A stretch of 40,275 nt of DNA, taken from the NCBI GenBank assembly GCA_012838955.1, contig DUOH01000010.1:1-40275 (forward strand), in the 5' to 3' direction. This document shows positions 15,584 through 23,765 of the stretch, piece by piece. A model generated the notes under the pieces. It worked only from the letters and a program-made list of their open reading frames with translations. It was not told the DNA's origin and did no database searches. The first letter of the stretch is position 1; every line of letters starts with the position of its first letter. The translations under genes were made by a program, and so were the position numbers. The stretch is from Bacillota bacterium. GTDB taxonomy: Bacteria > Bacillota > UBA4882 > UBA10575.

Positions 15584-16280
15584 TCTTTCAGCATACTTGG
15601 TAGTGGGTCCTGAGAATACCAAAGGCCGGCCGGTGGCGGCGATCGTTAAAGCTGCGGTTGAGGCCGGGTTTACCTGTGTGCAAATCCGTTCCAAGGTTGC
15701 TTCAGCCCGCGAACTGATTGATCTGACCCGGCAGGCCGCGCAGGTGATTGCGGAAACCGGTAAGGCGGATGAAGTCGCGCTGTTGGTCGACGATCGCTTG
15801 GACGTTGTTCTGGCCGCGCGAAAAGCAGGGATCAAAGTTGATGGCATCCATGTTGGGCAAGGAGATATTCCTGTAGATGTTTGCCGGGAATACTTGGGAG
15901 AAGATTCTATCATTGGCTTGTCAGCCAGAACCCATGATTTATTTGAGTATGTCCAAACCGCCGATGTTTCCCGGATTGACTATTTTGGCGCCGGACCGGT
16001 CCATGAAACCAATACGAAACCCGATTGCGGGCTTGGCCTGGATGGCAAAGTGATCACCAGAAGTTTTACCGACCTTTCCAACCTAGCCAAACTCAGCCCC
16101 CTTCCGGTTGTCGTGGGCGGTGGCGTTAAACTTGTGGACATCCCTCCGCTGGCGCAGACCGGAGTTGATGGTTTCTTTGTGGTCACTGCGGTGTCAGAGG
16201 CGGATGATCCCAAGTCAGCCGCTGCTGAGCTTGTTAAGGCCTGGAAACAACACTATCAACCGGGCTGCAGCGGTAAATAA
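15561..16280 (+). CDS. thiE: thiamine-phosphate synthase
   Basis: ThiE condenses HMP-pyrophosphate with thiazole phosphate to give thiamine phosphate. The TIM-barrel marks are VQIRSK (strand 2), LLVDDRLDVVLAARKAGIKV followed by DGIHVGQGDIP, GLSARTHDLFEYV, DYFGAGPVHETNTK and VVVGGGVK. The order and spacing are those of ThiE; at 239 residues it is slightly longer than the common 205-220. AGGAGGAGAAG directly precedes the ATG. It overlaps the upstream gene, so translation is coupled. The HAD phosphatase gene follows 18 bases downstream. Confidence 0.93.
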   Translation: MSIRRRFDLSAYLVVGPENTKGRPVAAIVKAAVEAGFTCVQIRSKVASARELIDLTRQAAQVIAETGKADEVALLVDDRLDVVLAARKAGIKVDGIHVGQGDIPVDVCREYLGEDSIIGLSARTHDLFEYVQTADVSRIDYFGAGPVHETNTKPDCGLGLDGKVITRSFTDLSNLAKLSPLPVVVGGGVKLVDIPPLAQTGVDGFFVVTAVSEADDPKSAAAELVKAWKQHYQPGCSGK

Positions 16281-16298
16281 GCGGTAGAAGTCATCATT

Positions 16299-17021
16299 AT
16301 GGCTGCAGCTGAACCGGGAAGAACCAACCTGCAAGATGGCGCAAGCGTGATTGCTGGAGCTATCTTTGACGTGGACGGGACCATCTTGGACACGCTGTCA
16401 ATCTGGGATCAGGCCCCCGAAAGGTACTTAAAGAGTATGGGGATCGAGGCGGAAGACGGTCTTGGGCAAACCCTGTTTTCCATGAGCATGCAAGAAGGGG
16501 CCGCCTTTTTAAGGGAGCTATACCTTCCGGATCTGGAGGAAGAGGCTATTATAGCGGGGATCAACCGTACAGTCGAAGACTTCTATTTTGATCAAGCGCC
16601 ATTAAAGGACGGGGTGGAACAGTTCTTAAAAGAGATGAAGCAAACCGGCGTCAAAATGGTGGCGGCCACCTCCAGTGACCGGCGGGTGGTCGAAGGAGCG
16701 CTGCGCAGACTCAAGGTGATGGGCTTTTTCGAGCGGATTTTTACTAGCACAGAGATAGGAGTAGGCAAAAGAAAGCCCGATATTTACCTGGCGGCCGCTG
16801 CGTGTATGGGTACACTGCCCGCAGAGACTTGGGTTTTTGAAGATGCGTTATATGCGCTTCAGACGGCAAAGAAAGCCGGTTTTAGGACCGTCGGGGTCTT
16901 TGATGCTTATAGTGCGGAAGATCAGGAGAAGATTAAGGAGATCAGTGACATCTACTTGAAAAAACTGGCCGATTTTGACGGGTTTTTAAAGAAAGTATCA
17001 CGAATGAGTTGTTCGCGGTAG
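16299..17021 (+). CDS. HAD-superfamily phosphatase in the thi operon
   Basis: This 240-residue HAD subfamily I protein has the nucleophile motif FDVDGTILDT, motif II as ATSSD, a lysine in VGKRKPDIYL and acidic motif WVFEDALYAL. The helical cap lies between the first two motifs, as in beta-phosphoglucomutase-like phosphatases. Its position between thiE and thiC suggests it removes phosphate from thiamine phosphate, HMP phosphate or thiazole phosphate; none can be chosen from sequence. The ribosome site is weak and the first ~20 residues before GAIFDVDG are poorly conserved-looking, so the true start may be a little downstream. Confidence 0.82.
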   Translation: MAAAEPGRTNLQDGASVIAGAIFDVDGTILDTLSIWDQAPERYLKSMGIEAEDGLGQTLFSMSMQEGAAFLRELYLPDLEEEAIIAGINRTVEDFYFDQAPLKDGVEQFLKEMKQTGVKMVAATSSDRRVVEGALRRLKVMGFFERIFTSTEIGVGKRKPDIYLAAAACMGTLPAETWVFEDALYALQTAKKAGFRTVGVFDAYSAEDQEKIKEISDIYLKKLADFDGFLKKVSRMSCSR

Positions 17022-17172
17022 ATTTGGGACTGAACTTTCAGCGAGGAGTTCTTTGGCCGGGGGGATCTAATCGGGCCTGGCGGGCGCTGCTTGATTAGTT
17101 GATCAAGAAGAGGGTCCTTGCACCAGTCCAAGAGATCGAACGATAATATCGAATTGGAGAAGGGAAATAACA

Positions 17173-18477
17173 ATGAGAAGATATGCCACGCAGATGGAAG
17201 CGGCGCGTAAAGGAATTATTACCGAGGAATTAAGGGAAGTAGCGGAAAAAGAACGGATGACGGTGGAGGAATTAATGCCGCTGGTTGCTGCCGGGAAAGT
17301 GGTAATCTGCGCCAACAAAAATCATAAAGCTCTTGCCCCGGAAGGCATTGGCTCCATGCTAAAGACAAAGATCAATGTAAACCTTGGGGTATCCAGAGAC
17401 TGTCGGGATTATGACCTTGAAATGAAAAAAGTGATGGCAGCAGTCAATATGGGCGCTCATGCGATCATGGATTTGTCGTCGCACGGTGATACAAGCCATT
17501 TTCGGAGGAGACTGACTGCAGAATGTCCGGCGTTGATCGGGACCGTACCGGTCTATGATGCCGTTATTCACTACCAAAGAGACTTGGATCAGCTCACCGC
17601 ACGGGATCTCATTGAGGTGGTGCGACTCCACGCAGAAGATGGGGTTGATTTTATCACTCTGCACTGTGGGATTACCCGAAAAACCATTGAACAGATTAAA
17701 CAGGGCAACAGAAAAATGAATATCGTGTCCAGGGGTGGCTCTCTAATATTCGCCTGGATGTGTATGACCGGTGCAGAAAACCCATTTTACGAATATTACG
17801 ATGAAATTCTGGAGATCTGTTCTGAACATGATGTAACGATCTCATTAGGAGACGCCTGCCGGCCGGGGTGTCTGGCCGATGCGTCGGATGTATTGCAAAT
17901 TGAAGAACTTGTATGCCTGGGGGAGCTTACGAAGAGAGCCTGGGAAAAGAATGTCCAAATCATGGTGGAAGGTCCGGGGCATATGCCCATTGACCAAATT
18001 GCCGCCAATGTAAAAATTCAGCAGACCATCTGTGAGGGGGCTCCCTTCTATGTTTTGGGGCCGTTGGTAACAGATATTGCCCCCGGCTATGATCATATTA
18101 CGGCGGCAATTGGCGGGGCGCTTGCTGCGGCAGCTGGCGTAGCCTTTTTGTGTTATGTGACCCCTGCAGAGCATCTGGCGCTTCCCAATTTGGACGATGT
18201 AAAACAAGGCATTGTTGCCGCGAAGATTGCCGCCCATGCCGCGGATATTGCCAAGGGTGTAAGAGGGGCCAGAGAGGTTGATGACAGGATGGCAGAGGCC
18301 AGGAGGGACTTTGACTGGGAGGCGCAGTGGGAGTGCGCCATCGATCCTGAAACGGCGAAGACCATTCGGGCCAGTAGAAAGCCGGAGCTTGAAGACTCCT
18401 GTTCAATGTGCGGAAAGTTTTGTGCCATTCGGAGTATGAATAAAGCCCTGTCCGGAGAGTATGTTGATGTTTTATAG
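17173..18477 (+). CDS. thiC: phosphomethylpyrimidine synthase (radical SAM)
   Basis: ThiC turns AIR into HMP phosphate. The 434-residue product is the short form lacking the N-terminal extension of proteobacterial enzymes. Visible are MRRYATQMEAARKGIITEEL, the DLSSHGD, HCGI, SRGGS, GDACRPGCLADASD, VEGPGHMPID and LGPLVTDIAPGYDH segments. The C-terminal cluster-binding cysteines are in SCSMCGKFCAIR, spaced CX2CX3C; many described ThiC proteins have CX2CX4C. All three cysteines are present, so activity is plausible. GGAGAAGGG precedes the ATG. The 150-base gap before it holds no recognised riboswitch. Confidence 0.95.
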   Translation: MRRYATQMEAARKGIITEELREVAEKERMTVEELMPLVAAGKVVICANKNHKALAPEGIGSMLKTKINVNLGVSRDCRDYDLEMKKVMAAVNMGAHAIMDLSSHGDTSHFRRRLTAECPALIGTVPVYDAVIHYQRDLDQLTARDLIEVVRLHAEDGVDFITLHCGITRKTIEQIKQGNRKMNIVSRGGSLIFAWMCMTGAENPFYEYYDEILEICSEHDVTISLGDACRPGCLADASDVLQIEELVCLGELTKRAWEKNVQIMVEGPGHMPIDQIAANVKIQQTICEGAPFYVLGPLVTDIAPGYDHITAAIGGALAAAAGVAFLCYVTPAEHLALPNLDDVKQGIVAAKIAAHAADIAKGVRGAREVDDRMAEARRDFDWEAQWECAIDPETAKTIRASRKPELEDSCSMCGKFCAIRSMNKALSGEYVDVL

Positions 18478-18706
18478 TTGGGGATGCGGATCGCTTGCTG
18501 GTCAATGATGCTGGCCCTCTGCCAATACTCAGGGCAGCAATAAAGGTTATATACTCCGTAGACGCGTCTCTTACAGAGAGGAGACGAGCGACTGCAAAGT
18601 AGCTGGCTGATCTATGAAAAGCTGCTTGGTTAGGCAAAGATAATGAAGGACAAAAAAGCATGAGTTTAAAAATTACCGTATATGCTCTTCTGGAGGAGGT
18701 AAGAAA

Positions 18707-19501
18707 ATGAGAACAGCTTTAACCATCGCCGGAAGCGACTGCTCTGGAGGCGCGGGCATCCAGGCGGATATCAAGACCATGACCGCCTATGGCGTATATG
18801 CCATGAGTGCGATAACGGCTCTGACCGCACAGAATACAACCGGCGTTACTGATATTATGGAGGTTACCCCGGAGTTTTTAGGCGAGCAGTTAGACTGTAT
18901 TTTTACTGATATTTATCCCGATGCCATCAAGATAGGCATGGTTTCCTCAGCCGCACTGATTGAAACCATCGCAGAAAAGCTCCGTTTTTATCAGGCCAAG
19001 AACATTGTGGTGGATCCGGTAATGGTCTCCACCAGCGGCGTAAAGCTGCTACAGGACGAGGCAGTGGAAACGTTGAAAAATCGCTTGTTTCATCAGGCGG
19101 TTCTATTAACGCCCAATATTCCGGAAGCTTCGATCCTGGCCGAAATCTCCATAGAAGATGAGGCTGATATGATTAAAGCCGCGGAGATCATCAGTAGTCA
19201 ATACGGATGCGCTGTTCTTTGCAAGGGTGGGCACAGTATCAATGATGCGAACGATCTATTGTACTGGAATCATCAGTACCAGTGGTTTATAGGGGAGAGA
19301 ATAGACAATCCAAACACGCATGGAACGGGGTGTACTTTATCCAGCGCTATCGCGGCAGGCCTGGCCAAGGGGATGGACTTGGATGCAGCAATCCAAGCAG
19401 CCAAGGAATATATCTCAGGAGCCTTGAAGGCCATGCTTAATCTGGGTAAAGGAAGCGGCCCGCTGAACCATGCCTGGAAGCTTGATAGGGAAGAGCACTA
19501 A
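18707..19501 (+). CDS. thiD: hydroxymethylpyrimidine (phosphate) kinase
   Basis: ThiD phosphorylates HMP and HMP phosphate, giving the pyrophosphate used by ThiE. The 264-residue ribokinase-fold product starts RTALTIAGSDCSGGAGIQAD, has VVDPVMVSTSG, LTPNIPEASIL and the anion-hole motif THGTGCTLSSAIAAGLAKG. GGAGGT seven bases upstream sets the start. It lies 229 bases after thiC with no terminator seen between; a modest hairpin CGTCTC/GAGACG sits in the gap near 18563-18588. A clear terminator follows at 19750, so thiD likely closes the operon. Confidence 0.94.
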   Translation: MRTALTIAGSDCSGGAGIQADIKTMTAYGVYAMSAITALTAQNTTGVTDIMEVTPEFLGEQLDCIFTDIYPDAIKIGMVSSAALIETIAEKLRFYQAKNIVVDPVMVSTSGVKLLQDEAVETLKNRLFHQAVLLTPNIPEASILAEISIEDEADMIKAAEIISSQYGCAVLCKGGHSINDANDLLYWNHQYQWFIGERIDNPNTHGTGCTLSSAIAAGLAKGMDLDAAIQAAKEYISGALKAMLNLGKGSGPLNHAWKLDREEH

Positions 19502-19990
19502 AAGTGAGGGCAACGGGGCGTCCTATGAGCGGACGGGCGTAACCCCGAGATACATACGCGCTCTACTATTCCCTAAATAATTAAGAACAATTGAAAAAAC
19601 CAAGCAGAATACGTCCGTAGAAATGAGATGTTAGAGGAATATGGTTTGTACATGGTTTATATTGAGTATCAAGAGAATGGTCACGCCATCCGGCACTGTT
19701 CGGAGGGGAGAAAGATTACCATTACATTTCCATAAACGTAAAAGCAGTGCCCCGGGCTAAGTCCGGGGTTTTTTATTACTATCGTATTTCTGTACACAAT
19801 GACATGCCTCATTGAACTGGATGAAGACAGATTAGCCAAAACTTTCCGCGTGGTAAAAGGGAAAAGACAAATTATCATGAATATTAAGAGGCTGGGAATA
19901 GGGCGTCTGGTTTTACCAGTAGTTTGTAGCAATTAAATTAGGATTGGTAAACAAGTTATCGATCTGGATATAAAGCAAGGAGGAATGCGT
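19502..19990. other. intergenic stretch after thiD
   Basis: No confident gene. Two short plus-strand frames (about 19628-19724, ending EGRKITITFP, and 19800-19936, starting MTCLIELDED) lack ribosome sites. The only firm element is the terminator at 19750-19774. Confidence 0.4.
19750..19774 (+). terminator. rho-independent terminator downstream of thiD
   Basis: CCCCGG (19750-19755) pairs with CCGGGG (19763-19768), followed by T6. Confidence 0.8.
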
Positions 19991-19991
19991 A

Positions 19992-21159
19992 ATGGGTTCT
20001 ATTTTACTAGTTATTATTTATATTGCCTTTATCAGTCTAGGATTGCCGGATGCCCTCTTGGGTTCAGCCTGGCCATCTATGTATGGAGAATTTCAAGTGC
20101 CTATCTCATATACGGGGATTGTCACGATGATTATTGCCGGCGGGACTATCATCTCCAGCTTTTGCAGTTACAAGGTGATTCACCGGTTTGGAACGGGTAT
20201 GGTTACCTTGGTGAGTGTGGCTATGACCGCTATTGCGCTGTTTGGGTTTTCGTACTCCACTTCCTTCCGGTTATTATGCATTTGAAGCATACCCTATGGT
20301 TTGGGGGCCGGAAGTGTGGATGCGGCGTTAAATAATTTTGTCGCTTTGCATTACAAGGCGAAACATATGAGCTGGCTGCATTGCTTCTGGGGGATTGGGG
20401 TAACGGCCGGACCGTACATTATGGGGCTTTGTCTAACCAGTGGCCTGAGGTGGAATTCGGGTTACCAGACAATTGGGGTTATCCAGACCGTATTGGTGCT
20501 CTGCCTACTGATGACTCTGTCGCTCTGGGAAAAGAACCAAAAGGATAAAAGCAGGGCGGAACAGGAAAAGCAGGCTCTCACTTTGAAAGAAATGCTCCGG
20601 CTGCCAGGGGTTAAACAGGCTCTAGTTGGTTTCTTCTGTTATTGCTCGTTGGAGGCGACCACCGGTTTATGGGCCAGCAGCTATATGGTTTTGCAGAAGG
20701 GTATTGACGCCCGGACCGCGGCCAAGTGGGCGGCCATCTTCTATTTAGGGATAACCGCAGGCAGATTTATTAGTGGTTTCATTACCGGAAAAGTTGGCGA
20801 CAAAAATATGGTCCGGCTGGGACAAGCTTTAGCCGGATTGGCTGATTATCATGTTTTCATCGGGAAACATAAGTGCTTTTCTTGGATTAATTCTGATTGG
20901 GGTTGGCTGTGCACCGATCTTTCCCAGTCTGTTACATGAGACCCCGGAAAACTTTGGTGAGGATAAATCACAAGCAATTATGGGTATGCAAATGGCATCA
21001 GCTTATATTGGTACCACCTTTATGCCTTTGCTCTTTGGTTTTGTTGCCGAAAAGATTGGGATCTGGAGTTATCCCTTGTTTTTAATGCTCTTTGTTGTTG
21101 TAATGTTGATCATGGTTGAAAAATTAAACCGGATCCAGACCGAGAAAGGCAGAAGATAG
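19992..21159 (+). pseudogene. broken MFS transporter (one nonsense codon, one frameshift)
   Basis: Read together, the three pieces make one ~385-residue major-facilitator protein of the FucP/YfkF-like kind: GLPDALLGSAWPSMYGEFQV at the start, GLGAGSVDAALNNFVALHY in the middle, and MGMQMASAYIGTTFMPLLFG near the end. The frame is first broken by TGA at 20283-20285 (LLCI-stop-SIPYGLGAG), where most relatives would carry a small or Cys residue. It is broken again by a one-base shift near 20835-20850, after GQALAGLA. The start has AAGGAGG upstream. The gene may have transported a sugar or precursor; its place after the thi operon is suggestive only. It is probably inactive unless these are sequencing errors. 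Confidence 0.85.
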
Positions 21160-21527
21160 TCACTGATATTTTGACAGGAATATGTTTACTCTGAAAGAGC
21201 AGGAGAGTTGATCCTAGATTGCCTTTGGATTTTCTACTTTTCCGTGCTGTACAGAAGAGAAAGGCGCCCTTATGCCGGTGATGAACGCTGCCACCTTCGA
21301 GAAAAGTGGAGTCCGACCTACATTTGTTGTGAAGATCCATTTAGAGGCATACCAAAGAAAGGCGATCTATCGGGTATTTATGGATACGACGTGAACTACC
21401 GGGAAGTTAAATACGAGGTCGTATAGAGAATTGCTGAAAGAGTTGATGATATCGAGTTGTTATAGTTATGGAGGGAAGACGTGAGAACTTTTATGAGCAG
21501 TTAAATAGGTATTTATGAGAGATTTAC
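21160..21527. other. intergenic stretch, possible decayed coding sequence
   Basis: No gene is called. Frames from 21208 to 21426 contain protein-like stretches (DLSGIYGYDVNYREVKYEVV in one frame, VVKIHLEAYQRKAIYRVF in another). Such alternation suggests a decayed gene, but I recognise no family. Confidence 0.3.
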
Positions 21528-21566
21528 GAAACGAGGCTGTCTCTTTATACAGCCTCGTTTCTTTTA
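21528..21566 (+). terminator. strong terminator before Uma2 gene
   Basis: A 13-bp perfect stem, GAAACGAGGCTGT (21528-21540) and ACAGCCTCGTTTC (21549-21561), followed by TTTT. Confidence 0.8.
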
Positions 21567-21585
21567 TGAAAAGACCTGTGTTTAC

Positions 21586-21614
21586 TTGACAATAGTTATG
21601 TTTAGTTATAAAAT
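21586..21614 (+). promoter_or_regulatory. promoter of the HTH-Uma2 gene
   Basis: TTGACA at 21586-21591 and TAAAAT at 21609-21614 with a 17-base spacer. Confidence 0.65.
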
Positions 21615-21635
21615 AAGAAACAGGGGTGACATATA

Positions 21636-22394
21636 ATGGAAAAATATCTTACCGCCTATGAACTGGCGGAGCTTTTGCATTTATCGGTGGAGACCATCTG
21701 GCGGTACACACGGGAGAACAAGATTCCAGTAATAAAGCTGGGAGAAAAACAGTACCGCTACAAAAAAGAAGAAGTGTTGGCGGCCCTGACGGCCAGTGGT
21801 GATCTTGTCCGGGAAGAACAGGCAATCTATGCCAAACAAGATGAATACACCTATGATGATTACATAAAACTCCCGGAAGAGCCTGGTTATCGCTATGAAG
21901 TCCTCAATGGGTTCTTGGTCAAAGAACCCTCGCCTTTGCTTCAACACCAACGGGTATCCCGGGAACTAGGATATCAATTGAAAACATTCTTTGACGGATT
22001 TGACCCTAAGGGAGAAATCTTCTATTCTCCCATAGATGTTACTCTGGGTGATCACAATGTGGTTCAGCCTGATATTTTATTTGTCTCCAGCAACCGGAGA
22101 GAGATCATGCGGAAAGAACGCATTGACGGCCCCTGCGATTTGGTGGTGGAGATACTGTCGCCGTCGAGCCGCCGGAAGGATCGCTTGAAGAAGATGGAGA
22201 TTTACCGGAAAGCAGGTATCCCTCATTACTGGATCGCTGACCCGGACGAGAAGATTTTGGAAGCTTATCAGCTTCAGGGGGAGAACTACCTCCTGGTCTT
22301 TACGGGCGGGCCGGAAGATGAGTTTGCACACCCGGAGTTTCCAGGGTTAAAGCTTGATCTGGAGAAAATCTTTTATAACCTTGATCTAGATTGA
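21636..22394 (+). CDS. HTH (excisionase-type) and Uma2-family nuclease-fold fusion
   Basis: Residues 1-55 are a MerR/excisionase-type helix-turn-helix (YLTAYELAELLHLSVETIWR, then 'KIPVIKLGEKQYRYKKEEV'). Residues ~70-250 are a Uma2 (DUF820) domain, a PD-(D/E)xK nuclease fold: EVLNGFLVKEPSP, VQPDILFVSSNR with D146, LVVEILSPSSRRKDR with E172, and YRKAGIPHYWIADPDEK. All three usual catalytic-type residues can be seen. Most Uma2 proteins lack a DNA-binding domain; the fusion would bring the nuclease to a set sequence. The biological role of Uma2 proteins is not settled. It has its own promoter and no partner gene. Confidence 0.85.
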   Translation: MEKYLTAYELAELLHLSVETIWRYTRENKIPVIKLGEKQYRYKKEEVLAALTASGDLVREEQAIYAKQDEYTYDDYIKLPEEPGYRYEVLNGFLVKEPSPLLQHQRVSRELGYQLKTFFDGFDPKGEIFYSPIDVTLGDHNVVQPDILFVSSNRREIMRKERIDGPCDLVVEILSPSSRRKDRLKKMEIYRKAGIPHYWIADPDEKILEAYQLQGENYLLVFTGGPEDEFAHPEFPGLKLDLEKIFYNLDLD

Positions 22395-22486
22395 TATTTC
22401 TGTTTTTTTGTTACTGACTTTTACTATAGAGAATTTGCGCTAGAGGCCTATGGCCGATCTTGTGCTGCGGAAACAGGCTTAATCCC

Positions 22487-22515
22487 TTGACGAACACGGC
22501 TTCCTTGAATATAAT
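22487..22515 (+). promoter_or_regulatory. strong promoter of the small-membrane-protein operon
   Basis: TTGACG at 22487-22492 and TATAAT at 22510-22515 with exactly 17 bases between. Transcription would start near 22522, about 206 bases before the first gene. Confidence 0.75.
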
Positions 22516-22521
22516 TTATGC

Positions 22522-22727
22522 TGATCCGAATGAATCGGATTACTAACGCAGAAGTGTTCAAGTTTTTGTCCTATGCGCAGTATTTTGCGTTGAAGGTATG
22601 CTATTGGAGGCATACGGTTTTTCAGAAGAAGAACCGCATGCCTTTTTTGCATACCTGGGCGTAACGGCATCATTGATGCGATACCGCGTATATTATTATT
22701 ACTATTTATTACAAGGAGGTAGTACTT
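22522..22727 (+). ncRNA. structured 5' leader with internal terminator, unclassified
   Basis: The leader begins with a hairpin, ATCCGA/TCGGAT (22524-22540). A helix AACGCA (22545-22550) with TGCGTT (22586-22591) encloses about 35 bases. A terminator follows: GGCAT-CGGTT (22609-22619) pairs with AACCG-ATGCC (22632-22642), then T6. The coding region begins about 80 bases later. This is the layout of a transcription-attenuating riboswitch, but it matches no class I can recall. Confidence 0.55.
22609..22648 (+). terminator. attenuator-type terminator inside the leader
   Basis: Two stem blocks, GGCAT/ATGCC and CGGTT/AACCG, around an 11-12 base loop, followed by T6. It precedes, not follows, a gene. 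Confidence 0.75.
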
Positions 22728-23138
22728 ATGGCATGTTTTCTAGTCCCTGTTGCGGAGGCCGCGGTCACAACGGCGATCACTAAGGCAGTAAAATTGAAGG
22801 AACATCGATCGGTAGACCTGAAGGCCGACACCGGCAACAACAACTCCGGGAAAGAGGGCAAAATTCCCTTCTCCGGTAAACTGAAATGGCTCACCAATAT
22901 GCTCTGGGGCGGATCGGTCCTGCTGGCCTTTGAGCATGTGTGGTACGGCGAGGTAGTGCCGTGGTTCCCATTTCTGACCGCAGCCTCTGACCCTGCCGCG
23001 GCTTCAGAAATGCTCGCGGAGATGGCGACTGTCGGCGTGTCCATGGCTGTGCTCGTGACCGCCGTTTGGGGTGTTATGCTGCTTGTGACGAACGCTATGG
23101 AAAAAAAGGCTCTGAAAGCGCAACCGGTTTCGGGTTAA
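22728..23138 (+). CDS. small conserved-looking membrane protein, unknown function
   Basis: The 136-residue protein has an N-terminal hydrophobic stretch (MACFLVPVAEAAVTTAITKA), a polar Asn/Lys-rich linker (residues ~25-48), then two membrane helices: LWGGSVLLAFEHVWYGEVVP and a second around VSMAVLVTAVWGVMLLVTNA. A His and acidic residue lie inside the first helix (FEHVW). I cannot name a family. GGAGGT precedes the start by nine bases. The next gene, 12 bases downstream, is another small membrane protein, so the two probably form a complex. Both lie behind an attenuator-type leader. Confidence 0.75.
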   Translation: MACFLVPVAEAAVTTAITKAVKLKEHRSVDLKADTGNNNSGKEGKIPFSGKLKWLTNMLWGGSVLLAFEHVWYGEVVPWFPFLTAASDPAAASEMLAEMATVGVSMAVLVTAVWGVMLLVTNAMEKKALKAQPVSG

Positions 23139-23150
23139 GGAGGGCTGGAC

Positions 23151-23464
23151 ATGATTTTACTGACAACAGTTTTTGCGGCGATTATCTGTACGGTTATTTG
23201 GTATAAAAACGCGCCCAAGGCTGAAATGAAGGTCGGCCTTCTCTGCTGGATGTATTGGGGCGCTACGCTGATGTGCTGGTGGATGCGATCTTTGGCTACG
23301 CTGAGCTGCAGGCAGAGTATTTCACACCCACACCCATTGAGATGCTCAATGATTTCTATTTGGGGCTTTCCGTTGTTGCGCTGGGGCTGATTATCTGGTT
23401 GGTGATTCTGCTCACCAAAGACCCCAAAGGCGTGATCAAGGCGGCATTACTCAAGCAAAAGTAA
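23151..23464 (+). pseudogene. second small membrane protein, frameshifted
   Basis: The first frame gives MILLTTVFAAIICTVIWYKN and continues to MYWGATLM near 23274. The sensible sequence then continues in another frame as LVDAIFGYAELQAEYFTPTP, with a second helix, LGLSVVALGLIIWLVILLTK, and a basic end. Joined, it would be a protein of about 104 residues with two membrane helices. One missing base near 23272-23282 explains the break. GGAGGG precedes the start. It is paired with the gene just upstream; if the shift is real, that partner is now alone. Confidence 0.65.
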
Positions 23465-23508
23465 GACAGAATAAATGGGGGTGGCACTGCTTTTGGGGGG
23501 CTGCCCCC

Positions 23509-23676
23509 TTTAGATTGAACGCAACAGTGACGAAACTCATAGTCGGCTTCAAGAGCATTTTTTTCAAGGCGTATTTTTGGGTCTCTACAGAGGAATCCCA
23601 TTATTTAATCAAATATGAAGGAAAGAGACATAAAAATACTGTAGTTACGGAGCTTGTCGAGATAGAAGAATTGTAA
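23509..23676 (+). pseudogene. possible C-terminal gene fragment
   Basis: A start-less frame ends at TAA 23674-23676 and reads FRLNATVTKLIVGFKSIFFK, then AYFWVSTEESHYLIKYEGKR and TVVTELVEIEEL. It looks like the beta-rich end of a folded protein, but no family is recognised. No ribosome site or start is present, so at best it is a remnant. Confidence 0.3.
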
Positions 23677-23716
23677 ACAGGGCTGTTTCCGGGTATTCCC
23701 GGACACAGCCCTGTTT
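23675..23716 (-). terminator. hairpin downstream of xylanase gene
   Basis: AAACAGGGCTGT (23675-23686) pairs with ACAGCCCTGTTT (23705-23716), with inner TCCGGG/CCCGGA pairing. On the minus strand it is followed by a modest T-rich stretch. Confidence 0.6.
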
Positions 23717-23765
23717 GCGCCTTAAAAAGCTGACGGTCTGCCCTGGAGTCAACTCTCTGTCAGAG

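Noticed and set aside
20283-20285. In-frame TGA in the MFS gene as a selenocysteine codon
   Set aside because: MFS transporters are not known selenoproteins, no SECIS-like hairpin was recognised right after it, and the same gene has a second frame break.
22598-22783. 61-codon frame across the attenuator region
   Set aside because: It contains the terminator stem and overlaps the start of the 22728 gene in another frame.
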